Below, in pieces: positions 8,464-15,456 of a stretch of DNA of 39,455 nt (positions are counted from its first letter, which is position 1; each line of letters starts with the position of its first letter). The DNA is from Paracoccus sphaerophysae (GTDB lineage: Bacteria; Pseudomonadota; Alphaproteobacteria; Rhodobacterales; Rhodobacteraceae). The notes under the pieces were generated by a model that saw only the letters and a list, made by a program, of their open reading frames with translations, had not been told where the DNA came from and ran no database searches. Location: NCBI RefSeq assembly GCF_000763805.1, contig NZ_JRKS01000025.1, positions 1 to 39,455 on the forward strand. Direction: 5' to 3'. The translations under genes and the position numbers were made by a program.

Positions 8464-8948
8464 GCGTGGTCCTCCTGCGGCAGGATCGCGATCTTCAGCG
8501 TGCCGGTCTTCACGGTGCGGGCGGGCTCGAAGCCTTGGCGGATCGCCTCGGGCCATGCGACATAGGCGCGTTCGGGCACCTTGAAGCTGATCTCGACGTA
8601 TTCGGACGGGTCGTCGCCGGCGGCGCGGATGCGCTCGACCATGGCGGCGAGCTGGGTCTGGTCCCATTCGACGCGCTTCGGCAGATCGGCGACCACGGTG
8701 AAATCGCCATCGGCAAGGCGCACCGTGCCGGTGTCCTTGCCGCAGGCGCGGCGGGCTTCGGCGGCGCGGGTGGCATAGCGGACTTCGAGCGCGGTCGAGA
8801 AGCGCGCGGTGACGGCCTTCATCTGCTTCGCGGCGGCGTCGATCTCGCGCTGCATGGCGGCCAGAAGCTCGACTGGAAGCTGGGCGATCTCGCCCGCGGG
8901 CAGGTTGATGAGATCGTCGATGCCGGGGGTGTTCTGAGGGAACGGCAT
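8460..8948 (-). CDS. Hypothetical phage protein
   Basis: A 162-residue protein with a helical N-terminal half (a long A/E/R-rich stretch, about 30-80, coiled-coil prone) and a beta-rich C-terminal half (DGDFTVVADLPKRVEW, then VEISFKVPERAYVAWP). I do not recognise it. It is coupled to the Sak4-like gene by a four-base overlap, so it probably works in the same recombination or replication step. No membrane segment or cysteines that suggest metal binding. Confidence 0.6.
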   Translation of the reverse strand: MPFPQNTPGIDDLINLPAGEIAQLPVELLAAMQREIDAAAKQMKAVTARFSTALEVRYATRAAEARRACGKDTGTVRLADGDFTVVADLPKRVEWDQTQLAAMVERIRAAGDDPSEYVEISFKVPERAYVAWPEAIRQGFEPARTVKTGTLKIAILPQEDHA

Positions 8949-8975
8949 GGGGGTCTCCGTGATGGGGGAATGGGG

Positions 8976-9341
8976 TCAGGCGGCCTCGAGGAGGCGCATC
9001 GAGAGGGCGGCACCGGCGGGGCCGGGCTTCGGACGGGCGACGGCGATGTAGGCGAAGTGGTCGGGGCCGAGCCGTGCCTGCACGAGGTGGACGAGCCGCT
9101 GCTCGGCGGCGCGCAGCGCAGCGGCGGCGACACCGCGCAGGGTGCGCTGGCGCTCGGGCGTGAGGTTCGAGACGGCCCCGGTGGCGTCGACGGCGAGGAA
9201 CCCGCGGTGATACACCAGCGCCTCGCCCGGGGCGGCCTGCGCGATCCAGGCGGAAAGTCCGACCTCGTCGAGCGCGGGACCGGCGGCGCCGAAGATCGAC
9301 ACGACGCGGCTGCCGTGGATGGTGGACCGGCGCTCCATCAT
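8976..9341 (-). CDS. Hypothetical phage protein
   Basis: A 121-residue protein beginning MMERRSTIHGSRVVSIFG; the middle (EALVYHRGFLAVDATG) looks like a small beta domain and the second half is alanine-rich and helical. Not recognised. The ATG overlaps the stop of the HTH gene (ATGA), so it is co-translated with it. Position directly after an excisionase-like protein in the early operon suggests an early regulatory or replication accessory role, which is inference. Confidence 0.55.
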   Translation of the reverse strand: MMERRSTIHGSRVVSIFGAAGPALDEVGLSAWIAQAAPGEALVYHRGFLAVDATGAVSNLTPERQRTLRGVAAAALRAAEQRLVHLVQARLGPDHFAYIAVARPKPGPAGAALSMRLLEAA

Positions 9342-9544
9342 GCCGCGCCCCGCGCGCTATCAGCGGTGTGCGTGAGCTGGTTCTTCTCGAAGGCCAGGAT
9401 GTCCTCGAGCCGGTAGACCACCCGGCCGCCGAGTTTCATGTAGGCGGGGCCTTCTCCGGCCCATCGCCAGCGCTCGAGCGTGCGGTGCGAGATCGTCCAG
9501 CGCCGCGCGAGCTCCTTTTGTGTGAGACAGGTCTTCTGCTGCAT
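9338..9544 (-). CDS. Excisionase/AlpA-like helix-turn-helix protein
   Basis: A 68-residue winged-helix DNA-binding protein of the HTH_17/excisionase type: LTQKELARRWTISHRTLERW forms the helix-turn-helix (residues 7-26), followed by a GPAYMKLGGRVVYRLEDI wing. Proteins of this size in phage early operons act as excisionases or transcription regulators. It is the first gene of the 182-9544 leftward block and is preceded by a repeat-rich gap (9545-9756), a good candidate for its binding region. Confidence 0.75.
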   Translation of the reverse strand: MQQKTCLTQKELARRWTISHRTLERWRWAGEGPAYMKLGGRVVYRLEDILAFEKNQLTHTADSARGAA

Positions 9545-9593
9545 CGTCGTCTCCCGGTGTCGTTTGTCGGGAGCACGATGCGAAATCCCGCGA

Positions 9594-9727
9594 GGGGATG
9601 TCGTCAGGATTGGAGTGGGATGCGGAGGGGGATTGTCAGGAGCCTTTCAATCCAAGGAAGAACGGCCCTGTGGGGGATCGCCATCCCCCTCTCATCCCCC
9701 GGCGCATCCCACAGAGGGGATCGCGTG
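9594..9727. repeat. ATCCC/GGGAT repeat cluster with a perfect hairpin
   Basis: The gap upstream of the HTH gene carries many GGGAT/ATCCC elements. GGGGGAT (9672-9678) and ATCCCCC (9683-9689) form a perfect 7-bp stem with a CGCC loop, and GTGGGATGCG (9615-9624) is the exact inverse of CGCATCCCAC (9703-9712). Further GGGGAT copies lie near 9594, 9627 and 9716. Because it sits just upstream of the early operon's first gene, an operator array or an origin-like site is likely; the sequence alone does not say which. Confidence 0.55.
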
Positions 9728-9756
9728 GGCGCGCGGAGGGACGAGATGGCGCGAGA

Positions 9757-10440
9757 TCAGAGCCCGAGCAGGCGATAGGCGCCGCGGCCGTCCGACTCGA
9801 TCAGCAGCCGCCAGTTCTTCTTGGACTTGAAGACATCGGACATCTTGAGGCTGCGCGAGCCCGCGGCGGCGAGGATCGCCTTCCCGCTCTGCCAGGGCTC
9901 GCTGCGACCCGCCGCCTCGTGCAGCGCGCGCACGACCTGCGCCTGGATCGCACCCAGCCGGAAGTGCTGTCCGTTGCAGCGGACGTCCTGGTAGTCGGCG
10001 GCGGCATGGAAGGCGCCAAGACGTGGACCAGCGGCCGCGCCTGCGAATCCAGTTTCTGCTTCAAAGCGATCGCGCTCTTCACGCCGCAGAAAAAGATCGC
10101 GCTGCCGCACGGTGATGAGCTCTCGCTCCCCTGTCAGGCAGGCATAGTCGGCCTTATGCGAGCGGAAGCGGCTGAGCTTCACCTCGCCGTGCCGGAACAG
10201 CTGGAAGACGTCATGGGCGTGGAGATCCAGAAGCCCGTTGAACGGGCCCCGCTCGAAGGGGACGGAGAAACGCTCGCCCTCCGGTGTCTCCTCGTAGTCG
10301 CCGAGTTCGACGGCCAAGTTGAACACCCGGATCGACAGCCGCAGCTGGTCGTTCTCGGCCAGGTAGACGAGGTCCGCCTCGGACATGGACCAGCGCTCGA
10401 GGATCTCCGGCAGGGTGAAATACGACTTCTCGATCTCCAT
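9757..10440 (-). CDS. Hypothetical phage early protein, divergent from the repressor
   Basis: A 227-residue protein starting MEIEKSYFTLPEILERW, whose first 40 residues look like a small helix-turn-helix (LPEILERWSMSEADLVYLAEN). The remainder is mixed alpha/beta with a lysine-rich C-terminal MSDVFKSKKNWRLLIE stretch, close to an end GAYRLLGL. I do not recognise the family. It is transcribed divergently from the CI-like repressor across a 109-base control region, the position of Cro or another early regulator, but it is far larger than a Cro protein. A DNA-binding early regulator is a reasonable inference. Confidence 0.6.
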   Translation of the reverse strand: MEIEKSYFTLPEILERWSMSEADLVYLAENDQLRLSIRVFNLAVELGDYEETPEGERFSVPFERGPFNGLLDLHAHDVFQLFRHGEVKLSRFRSHKADYACLTGERELITVRQRDLFLRREERDRFEAETGFAGAAAGPRLGAFHAAADYQDVRCNGQHFRLGAIQAQVVRALHEAAGRSEPWQSGKAILAAAGSRSLKMSDVFKSKKNWRLLIESDGRGAYRLLGL

Positions 10441-10461
10441 CCGGACCCCCGATTCCCATGT

Positions 10462-10489
10462 GCGATTGTTTAGGTTTTGTTCTAATCGC
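10462..10489. promoter_or_regulatory. Dyad operator in the divergent control region
   Basis: GCGATT (10462-10467) and AATCGC (10484-10489) form an exact inverted repeat spaced by 16 bases, with the T-rich interior TTTAGGTTTTGTTCT. It abuts the -35 box of the repressor promoter and lies upstream of the leftward gene at 9757-10440, the expected place for an operator of a lambda-like repressor. Confidence 0.5.
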
Positions 10490-10518
10490 TTGACGGGTCC
10501 GCATCAATCCTGTTTTAT
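10490..10518 (+). promoter_or_regulatory. Probable promoter of the CI-like repressor
   Basis: TTGACG (10490-10495) and TTTTAT (10513-10518) are separated by 17 bases and lie 31 bases before the repressor start codon. The match to a sigma-70 promoter is good at -35 and moderate at -10. Confidence 0.5.
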
Positions 10519-10536
10519 CCTATTTCATCCACATAC
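10507..10536. repeat. Three head-to-tail 10-bp repeats over the repressor -10 region
   Basis: ATCCTGTTTT, ATCCTATTTC and ATCCACATAC follow each other without gaps (10507-10516, 10517-10526, 10527-10536). The first two agree at eight of ten positions; the third keeps the ATCC core. Near-helical phasing over a promoter suggests cooperative binding on one face of the DNA, for example autoregulation by the repressor. Confidence 0.45.
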
Positions 10537-10549
10537 CCTTGGGGAAAAC

Positions 10550-11227
10550 ATGACCGAGCAGCATACCCTGGCCGACCGCCTGCGGGCCCGCGCCCTTCAG
10601 CTCGGCCTGACGCCTGCCCATGTCGCCGAGATGGCCGGCGTGAACCGCTCCTTCGTCTACGACATACTCCGCGGCCGCTCCGCCCGCCCCGGCATCGACC
10701 GGCTGGCCGAGGTCGCCCGCGTGCTGAAGGTGGACCGCGACTGGCTGATCCACGGTATCGGCGAGGTCGAGGGAACGCCCCCCTTCGTGGACAATCCCGA
10801 CGATGCCTTCGTGGCCATCGCGCACGCCACCCCGCGCCCCGCGATGGGCGGCGGTGCGGTGGTGACCGAAGATGGCGATACGCCCGGCCGTGTCTATCAC
10901 TTCCGCCAGTCGTGGATCCGCCACAAGCTAAAGGCCAGCCCGTCTCAACTGCGCATCATGCATGTGGAAGGCGACAGCATGGCGCCGACACTCCTCAGCG
11001 GCGACGCCGTGCTCGTCGACATGACCCGCCGCGCGCCCAACCCGCCGGGCATCTTCGTGCTGGACGACGGGATGGGTCTGGTGGCCAAGCGGCTCGAGCA
11101 CATCCCGAACAGCGACCCGCCCGCGGTGCGCGTCATCTCCGACAACAAGCACTACCCCGAATACGAACGAACGGCCGACGAGATCCACATCGTCGGCCGC
11201 ATCCGTTGGTTTGCGCGGGAGATCTGA
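10550..11227 (+). CDS. CI/LexA-like phage repressor (XRE HTH plus S24 peptidase)
   Basis: The 225-residue product has an N-terminal XRE helix-turn-helix (about residues 5-65, LTPAHVAEMAGVNRSFVYDIL) and a C-terminal S24 peptidase domain. Serine in EGDSMAPTLLSGD (about 144) and lysine in GLVAKRL (about 182) form the Ser-Lys pair for RecA-stimulated self-cleavage, so lysogeny should be lost on DNA damage. Unlike many CI proteins it is long enough for a complete peptidase domain. ATG 10550 is preceded by TTGGGGAA, a weak ribosome site. It is divergent from the early operon and leads a three-gene rightward unit. Confidence 0.85.
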   Translation: MTEQHTLADRLRARALQLGLTPAHVAEMAGVNRSFVYDILRGRSARPGIDRLAEVARVLKVDRDWLIHGIGEVEGTPPFVDNPDDAFVAIAHATPRPAMGGGAVVTEDGDTPGRVYHFRQSWIRHKLKASPSQLRIMHVEGDSMAPTLLSGDAVLVDMTRRAPNPPGIFVLDDGMGLVAKRLEHIPNSDPPAVRVISDNKHYPEYERTADEIHIVGRIRWFAREI

Positions 11228-11229
11228 GC

Positions 11230-11460
11230 ATGGCCCACGTCATCATCCGTGGCGGAAACGGCCGCCGTCATGAAGTGGACTTCGAGGACGCCGACATCAC
11301 CGTGGAGCTGCACGCCAGCGAGGATCACGTCGAACTGGTGATCGAGGCGTCAGACGACGAGGCTCCATCGGACAAGAAGCGCTTCGCGCTGATCAACATC
11401 CCGCGGCATCTGCTGAGCAAGGCCATGGCGGATCTGGCGCGCAAGGATCGGCGATCATGA
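11230..11460 (+). CDS. Small hypothetical protein in the repressor operon
   Basis: A 76-residue acidic protein (MAHVIIRGGNGRRHEVDFEDADI...) of mostly predicted beta strands followed by a basic C-terminal helix. Only two bases separate it from the repressor stop and its stop overlaps the next start (ATGA). I do not recognise it. The tight coupling suggests a lysogeny or early control function, but no DNA-binding motif is visible. Confidence 0.6.
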   Translation: MAHVIIRGGNGRRHEVDFEDADITVELHASEDHVELVIEASDDEAPSDKKRFALINIPRHLLSKAMADLARKDRRS

Positions 11461-12188
11461 TCGGGTTTCAGGAAATCGACGATGCTGATCCGGCACTTGC
11501 ACATTCGCCGCTGGTGCGCGGGGTCGAGAAGACCCTCGCCTGGATCGGCGAGCATGGCGGCATCCCCCTGACGCCGTCCAAGGCGTTCAAGCGGGTCTTC
11601 GTGCATTGGGCCGCGGCCGAGTTCGACTGGCCTGGCCACACCGAGGCAGACCTCTTCGCCGTCAACAAGGTCCTGAACGAGCCCGACTTCGCCCCGCTCA
11701 TGGTGCTGCACGACCTGATGATCGCGATGAAGCTTGGCCGGCATTACAAAGGCGAGTTCCGCTTGACCAAGACAGGCCAGACGTTAATTGGCCATCCCGG
11801 TCGGATCTTCGGAACGGTCGTCCCGTTCTTTCTGTTCCGGATCAACCACGCCAGCATGTCGCGCTTCGAGGACGCACCGATCCTTGGCAACTGGAGCGTG
11901 TTCCTGAACGTCCTGAACATCGAGACGGAGGACGGCGCCACCGGAGCCCACCTCCGCCGCGTGCTCTTCGGCGAGCCCGAGAAGGGACCGCTCCCGCGCT
12001 ACGACGAGGTGATGGGCCAACTCTACATCCAGGTGCTGCGCCCGCTCTGCTGGGCGGGACTTCTGCAGCAGGAGCGCGGACACCCCAGCTATCGGTTCGA
12101 GGACGCGGTGTTCATGAAAACGCCGCTGTGGCGGGCGGCTTTGCGGCTGGAGACGGATAGCGCAGTTGAACGAAAGACACGACATTAG
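11457..12188 (+). CDS. Hypothetical protein, repressor operon
   Basis: A 243-residue soluble protein starting MIGFQEIDDADPALAHSPL. The centre resembles a winged-helix-like alpha/beta fold (HDLMIAMKLGRHYKGEFRLTKTG) and a second similar segment follows near residue 195 (CWAGLLQQERGHPSYRFED). Both end in a strand that reads 'treated as gene X then tag', as in proteins with repeated winged helices. I do not recognise the family. It is coupled to the 76-residue gene by a four-base overlap and ends the operon; the next gene is 87 bases away and A+T-richer. Confidence 0.6.
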   Translation: MIGFQEIDDADPALAHSPLVRGVEKTLAWIGEHGGIPLTPSKAFKRVFVHWAAAEFDWPGHTEADLFAVNKVLNEPDFAPLMVLHDLMIAMKLGRHYKGEFRLTKTGQTLIGHPGRIFGTVVPFFLFRINHASMSRFEDAPILGNWSVFLNVLNIETEDGATGAHLRRVLFGEPEKGPLPRYDEVMGQLYIQVLRPLCWAGLLQQERGHPSYRFEDAVFMKTPLWRAALRLETDSAVERKTRH

Positions 12189-12275
12189 CGTCCAGTGGGG
12201 GAGACCCCAACCGCTCTATCGACTTCCCGCGTGCGTAGGTGCTACTGATGATGATACTGGCACGAGAGGTGAGGG

Positions 12276-12749
12276 ATGAAATTCAACGGCGACGGCTATT
12301 TGGAGCCAGGCATTCACGATTATGATGCCCCCGAAATTGAAGCACATTTGGTTGGTGGATTTCCAACCTCGACAACACGTATGAACATTTGGTCAGGCTA
12401 TACGCGGCACTGTGCAGATGTTCAATCTTGCGGTTTGCAGGTCGTCGAATTCCTTAACGGGAGTTTCTCGTCCCTCAAAAACGACCCAAGCGATATTGAC
12501 CTTGTAGGGTTCGCCGACATGGACCAAGTAAACAATCTGCCGCCCGCTGTGCAGGCTGCTTTCGCCAGTCTATTTGATGGCCCCGGAACAAAAACGACAC
12601 ACATGTGTGATGCGTACTTTGTTCCCACTGTTCCACCTGGGCATCCACTCGAAGGCCAGCTACGGACAACTAGAAAGTATTGGATGGGTGAATTCGGCTT
12701 TGATCGCCAGGACAAGCCGAAGGGCATAATTCGAACAGTTGTAGGCTAG
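12276..12749 (+). CDS. DUF6932 protein with a nucleotidyltransferase-like fold
   Basis: A 157-residue protein whose EFLNGSFSSLKNDPSDIDLVGF stretch, in pieces, shows the nucleotidyltransferase signature: a GS turn (about residue 57) followed by DID (about 68-70). This pattern and the N-terminus (FNGDGYLEPGIHDY) match my memory of DUF6932. Minimal nucleotidyltransferases of this class often act as one half of toxin-antitoxin or phage-defence pairs by adding nucleotides to RNA or protein. A GAGGTGAGGG ribosome site precedes ATG 12276. It lies nine bases ahead of the coiled-coil gene and both are visibly A+T-richer than their surroundings, which suggests recent transfer. Catalytic activity is inferred only from the motif. 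Confidence 0.65.
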   Translation: MKFNGDGYLEPGIHDYDAPEIEAHLVGGFPTSTTRMNIWSGYTRHCADVQSCGLQVVEFLNGSFSSLKNDPSDIDLVGFADMDQVNNLPPAVQAAFASLFDGPGTKTTHMCDAYFVPTVPPGHPLEGQLRTTRKYWMGEFGFDRQDKPKGIIRTVVG

Positions 12750-12758
12750 GGCATCAAA

Positions 12759-13739
12759 ATGATAGACCTGTGGTCAATCAACGATCAGAAAGCCATCCAG
12801 GGATTGGAAGATCAGATCAGGGGCTTGAATAGGCGCCTATCGGAACTCGACGCTGCTCTCCGCGACACCCAAGAAATCCTGCGGGCCGATCCAGAAAATT
12901 TTGCGATTCACCTTAGCAATGCATCATTAATGAAGATGCAGGCATCACTGCAACGCGAGCTCGTTGAAGCCGTTCGGTATCGATCAAACGAAGAAATCAA
13001 GATTGTTCTTGATGGAAAGGGCATTAACGACCATTCGGCAGATGTCTTGATTCTAAGTGTGATTTTATCACGATTTCAAAGGCTTTACTCCAGCGTCGCG
13101 CACGCAATAAACAATGGCCCGACTGTGCGTGGCCCGCTTGCTGGTGGTATACTGAAAGCAACTAGCCTCAGACTTCAGGCGACCTACCCTTCATCTTTTG
13201 GAATGAAGATTTACGTTCCTTCTGATTTCGATCTGATGGGAAATAGCGTCTCAGTTTCTGCGCTAGAAGTTCTTTTCGAACTTTTCGGCTCTTCGACGCG
13301 CGATGACTACATCATGGAGAAAGCTGGGGAAATAGGGTCTAGAAGCCTACGTCATCTCAAAGCTTTGGCGCGTCACATAGAGGAAAGTGGAACAGAGTTG
13401 TCCGTCGATTGGCGTGACTACTCGGGCATCAAGCATGACTGGCGGGTTGGACCTGAGAAGGCAAGTTTGGTTGTCAAGACGATAGATAAAATCGCTCAGA
13501 CCCGTTCAGAATTGAAGGAAGTTCAAGGTCGTCTTGTTGGCGCATCGTTGCTGCGAGATCGTTTCGAGCTTCTCGCAGGTGAGACGTTATACAACGGGAA
13601 ATTTGTTGCCTCACAAAGCCGCGCCGTTCAAGAATCGTTCGGTCAAACTATCACCGCCATTCTTGAAGAAACTGAGATCACGGATCTAGCTTCAAACGAG
13701 AAGCGCTCGTACTTTACTCTGACCGAAATAAGAAACTAG
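12759..13739 (+). CDS. Coiled-coil protein of unknown function, partner of DUF6932
   Basis: A 326-residue protein. Residues about 8-75 form a heptad-rich coiled coil (GLEDQIRGLNRRLSELDAAL), followed by a mixed alpha/beta middle (a long VLILSVILSRFQRLYSSV helix near 95) and a beta-rich C-terminal domain (GRLVGASLLRDRFELL, then a final YFTLTEI strand) of a kind seen at the end of several uncharacterised accessory proteins. It follows the nucleotidyltransferase-like gene by nine bases, so the two are surely co-expressed. An IS5-family element is inserted in its stop codon: TAA became TAG and the protein is unchanged. Function unknown; a sensor or neutraliser for the partner enzyme is an inference. 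Confidence 0.6.
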   Translation: MIDLWSINDQKAIQGLEDQIRGLNRRLSELDAALRDTQEILRADPENFAIHLSNASLMKMQASLQRELVEAVRYRSNEEIKIVLDGKGINDHSADVLILSVILSRFQRLYSSVAHAINNGPTVRGPLAGGILKATSLRLQATYPSSFGMKIYVPSDFDLMGNSVSVSALEVLFELFGSSTRDDYIMEKAGEIGSRSLRHLKALARHIEESGTELSVDWRDYSGIKHDWRVGPEKASLVVKTIDKIAQTRSELKEVQGRLVGASLLRDRFELLAGETLYNGKFVASQSRAVQESFGQTITAILEETEITDLASNEKRSYFTLTEIRN

Positions 13740-14570
13740 GGTCAGGATGCATTGATTTCTATTGCGCTGCGTGATTCACGCCTCCGAAAACGGAGCGGTG
13801 ACATGAGCGATCTCTTCTGGCTGACCGACGCGCAGATGGCGCGCCTGGCTCCCTTCTTTCCCAGGTCGCACGGGAAGCCCCGGGTTGATGACAGACGGGT
13901 GCTGAGCGGGATTATTTTCATCAATCGCAATGGCTTGCGTTGGCGCGATGCGCCCGCCGCGTATGGCCCACATAAGACGCTCTACAGCCGGTGGAAGCGT
14001 TGGAGCGAAAAGGGCATCTTCGCGCGGATGATGGCCGGGCTGGCGGCGGAACACGGCGAGAAAACGACCGTGATGATCGACGCAACATACCTCAAGGCCC
14101 ATCGAACGGCGACCAGCATGGCCGCCAAAAAGGGGGGCGTGGTCGCCTGATCGGTCGAACCAAAGGCGGTATGAACACCAAGCTGCACGCCATCTGCGAC
14201 AGTCAGGGGCGACCGATCGACCTGTTCGTCACCGCTGGACAGGTCAGCGATTATATCGGCGCTCGGGCCCTGCTGAGTGGCCTGCCAAACGTCAAATGGC
14301 TACTCGGGGATCGTGGCTATGACGCTGACTGGTTCAGAGAAGCGTTGCAGGACAAGGGGATACGTGCCTGCATCCCAGGCCGGAAGAAACGCAAGACGCC
14401 GATCAAATACGATAAGCGGAGATACAAGCGGCGTAACCGCATCGAGATCATGTTCGGCAGGCTCAAGGACTGGAGGCGCGTCGCGACCCGCTATGACCGA
14501 TGCCCCAAGGTCTTCCTCTCAGCCATCGCCCTCGCGGCTCTCGTCATCTATTGGTTATGAATCCTGACCC
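13739..14570 (+). mobile_element. IS5-family (IS427-group-like) insertion sequence
   Basis: An 832-base element with imperfect 14-base terminal inverted repeats, GGGTCAGGATGCAT at the left and (read inward) GGGTCAGGATTCAT at the right, one mismatch. It is flanked by TA on both sides (13737-13738 and 14571-14572), a two-base target duplication typical of the IS427 group. Its transposase is encoded in two overlapping frames. Both ends and the duplication are intact, so insertion is probably recent. Confidence 0.85.
13803..14560 (+). CDS. IS5-family DDE transposase made by -1 frameshift
   Basis: OrfA (13803-14150) carries a DUF4096-type N-terminal domain (FWLTDAQMARLAPFFP) and the first catalytic Asp (MIDATYLKAHR). 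OrfB continues one base back and ends at 14560; it carries the second Asp (LLGDRGYDADW) and the Glu (RNRIEIMFGRLKDW). The frames meet near an A5G6 run at 14127-14137, the usual place of programmed -1 frameshifting in this group. The full protein is thus about 250 residues. OrfA alone lacks two catalytic residues, so transposition needs the frameshift. ATG 13803 is preceded by GGAGCGGTGAC. Confidence 0.85.
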
Positions 14571-14740
14571 TAAGGTCATGGTGCGCTTGCGGATGCCTTT
14601 GAGGCCATCAAGTCTTTTGATCACGCACCCGATCTAGCGCGCAGAGATGCGCGCCCTTGCGACAACCCATTGTTTAGCCTTGAAATCTCTCGCCGCGACT
14701 GGCGAATACGGAGCAAACCGCCTCAGGAGGTTCGCTCCCC
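14571..14740. other. 170-base gap downstream of the insertion sequence
   Basis: Contains the original sequence that followed the stop of the coiled-coil gene (starting AAGGTCATGG), a GCGCGC-AGAGAT-GCGCGC dyad at about 14638-14655, and the ribosome site CAGGAGG of the next gene. No gene is seen. A promoter for the recombinase cassette probably lies here, but no convincing -35/-10 pair was found. Confidence 0.5.
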
Positions 14741-14959
14741 ATGCCAGACGACATCGCCTTCGCGCCGCCCGCCGAGACGCTCACCACCGATGAGCGGCTG
14801 GCGGAGCTGGCCACCATTCTCGCCAGCGCCATCGCGCGCACCAACCCACGGGAAAAGAACGAGAATTCTCCGCTCAGCGGAGACAGTTCGCTGGACATTC
14901 TCGCCCTCAGACGCCGTCGTCGGAGACAGGTGCAAAACCGAGTTGGAGACGAGGCATGA
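14741..14959 (+). CDS. Small protein leading the recombinase cassette
   Basis: A 72-residue hydrophilic protein (MPDDIAFAPPAETLTTDERLAELATILA) with a helical N-terminal half and an arginine-rich C-terminal third (LRRRRRRQVQNRVGDEA), which could contact nucleic acid. CAGGAGG precedes the start by nine bases. The stop overlaps the DUF2924 start (ATGA). Small unnamed proteins like this commonly precede DUF2924-recombinase pairs in alphaproteobacteria; function unknown. Confidence 0.6.
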   Translation: MPDDIAFAPPAETLTTDERLAELATILASAIARTNPREKNENSPLSGDSSLDILALRRRRRRQVQNRVGDEA

Positions 14960-15456
14960 GAAAAATTACAAGGAGATCAGCCGCGAAGGCCGGGCTCGCG
15001 CGCTCGGTTGAGGGGATCGACGTCCTGGCCGAGCTGGCGGCGTTGAAGGCGATGACGGTGCCCGAACTGCAGGCCAAGTGGCGGGTCATGTTCGGCGAGC
15101 CCGCGCCGAACGCCAGCCGGGGGAACCTGGAGCTGCGGATCGGCTACCGCATCCAGGAACTGGCCCATGGCGGTATCCAGCCCGCGACGCGGCGCACGCT
15201 GGACGCGCTGGCGGCCGAGGTCGCATCCGGCGCGCCGGGTCCGCTGATCGCGGATCCCCGCCGCCCAATCCCCGGCACCAAACTGGTGCGCGAGTGGCAG
15301 GGCGAGGAACAGGTCGTCACCGTGCTGACCGACGGCTTCGAATGGCAGGGTCGGCGCTTCAAGTCGCTCTCGGCCGCGGTCCGGGCGATCACCGGCAGTC
15401 ACTGGAACGGGTGGAAGTTCTTCGGGCTGGCCCATGGCGCGGAGACCCGCACATGA
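14956..15456 (+). CDS. DUF2924 domain protein
   Basis: A 166-residue protein matching DUF2924: LAALKAMTVPELQAKWRVMFGE near 29-50, NLELRIGYRIQELAHGG near 59-75, and the C-terminal SLSAAVRAITGSHWNGWKFF. The family is almost always encoded immediately upstream of a large serine recombinase and may help it bind or choose sites, though that is not proven. Four-base overlaps link it to the genes on both sides. Confidence 0.85.
   Translation: MRKITRRSAAKAGLARSVEGIDVLAELAALKAMTVPELQAKWRVMFGEPAPNASRGNLELRIGYRIQELAHGGIQPATRRTLDALAAEVASGAPGPLIADPRRPIPGTKLVREWQGEEQVVTVLTDGFEWQGRRFKSLSAAVRAITGSHWNGWKFFGLAHGAETRT

Noticed and set aside
14638..14655. GCGCGC-AGAGAT-GCGCGC dyad as a terminator
   Set aside because: No T-run follows and the arms are simple alternating GC, common by chance in this DNA.
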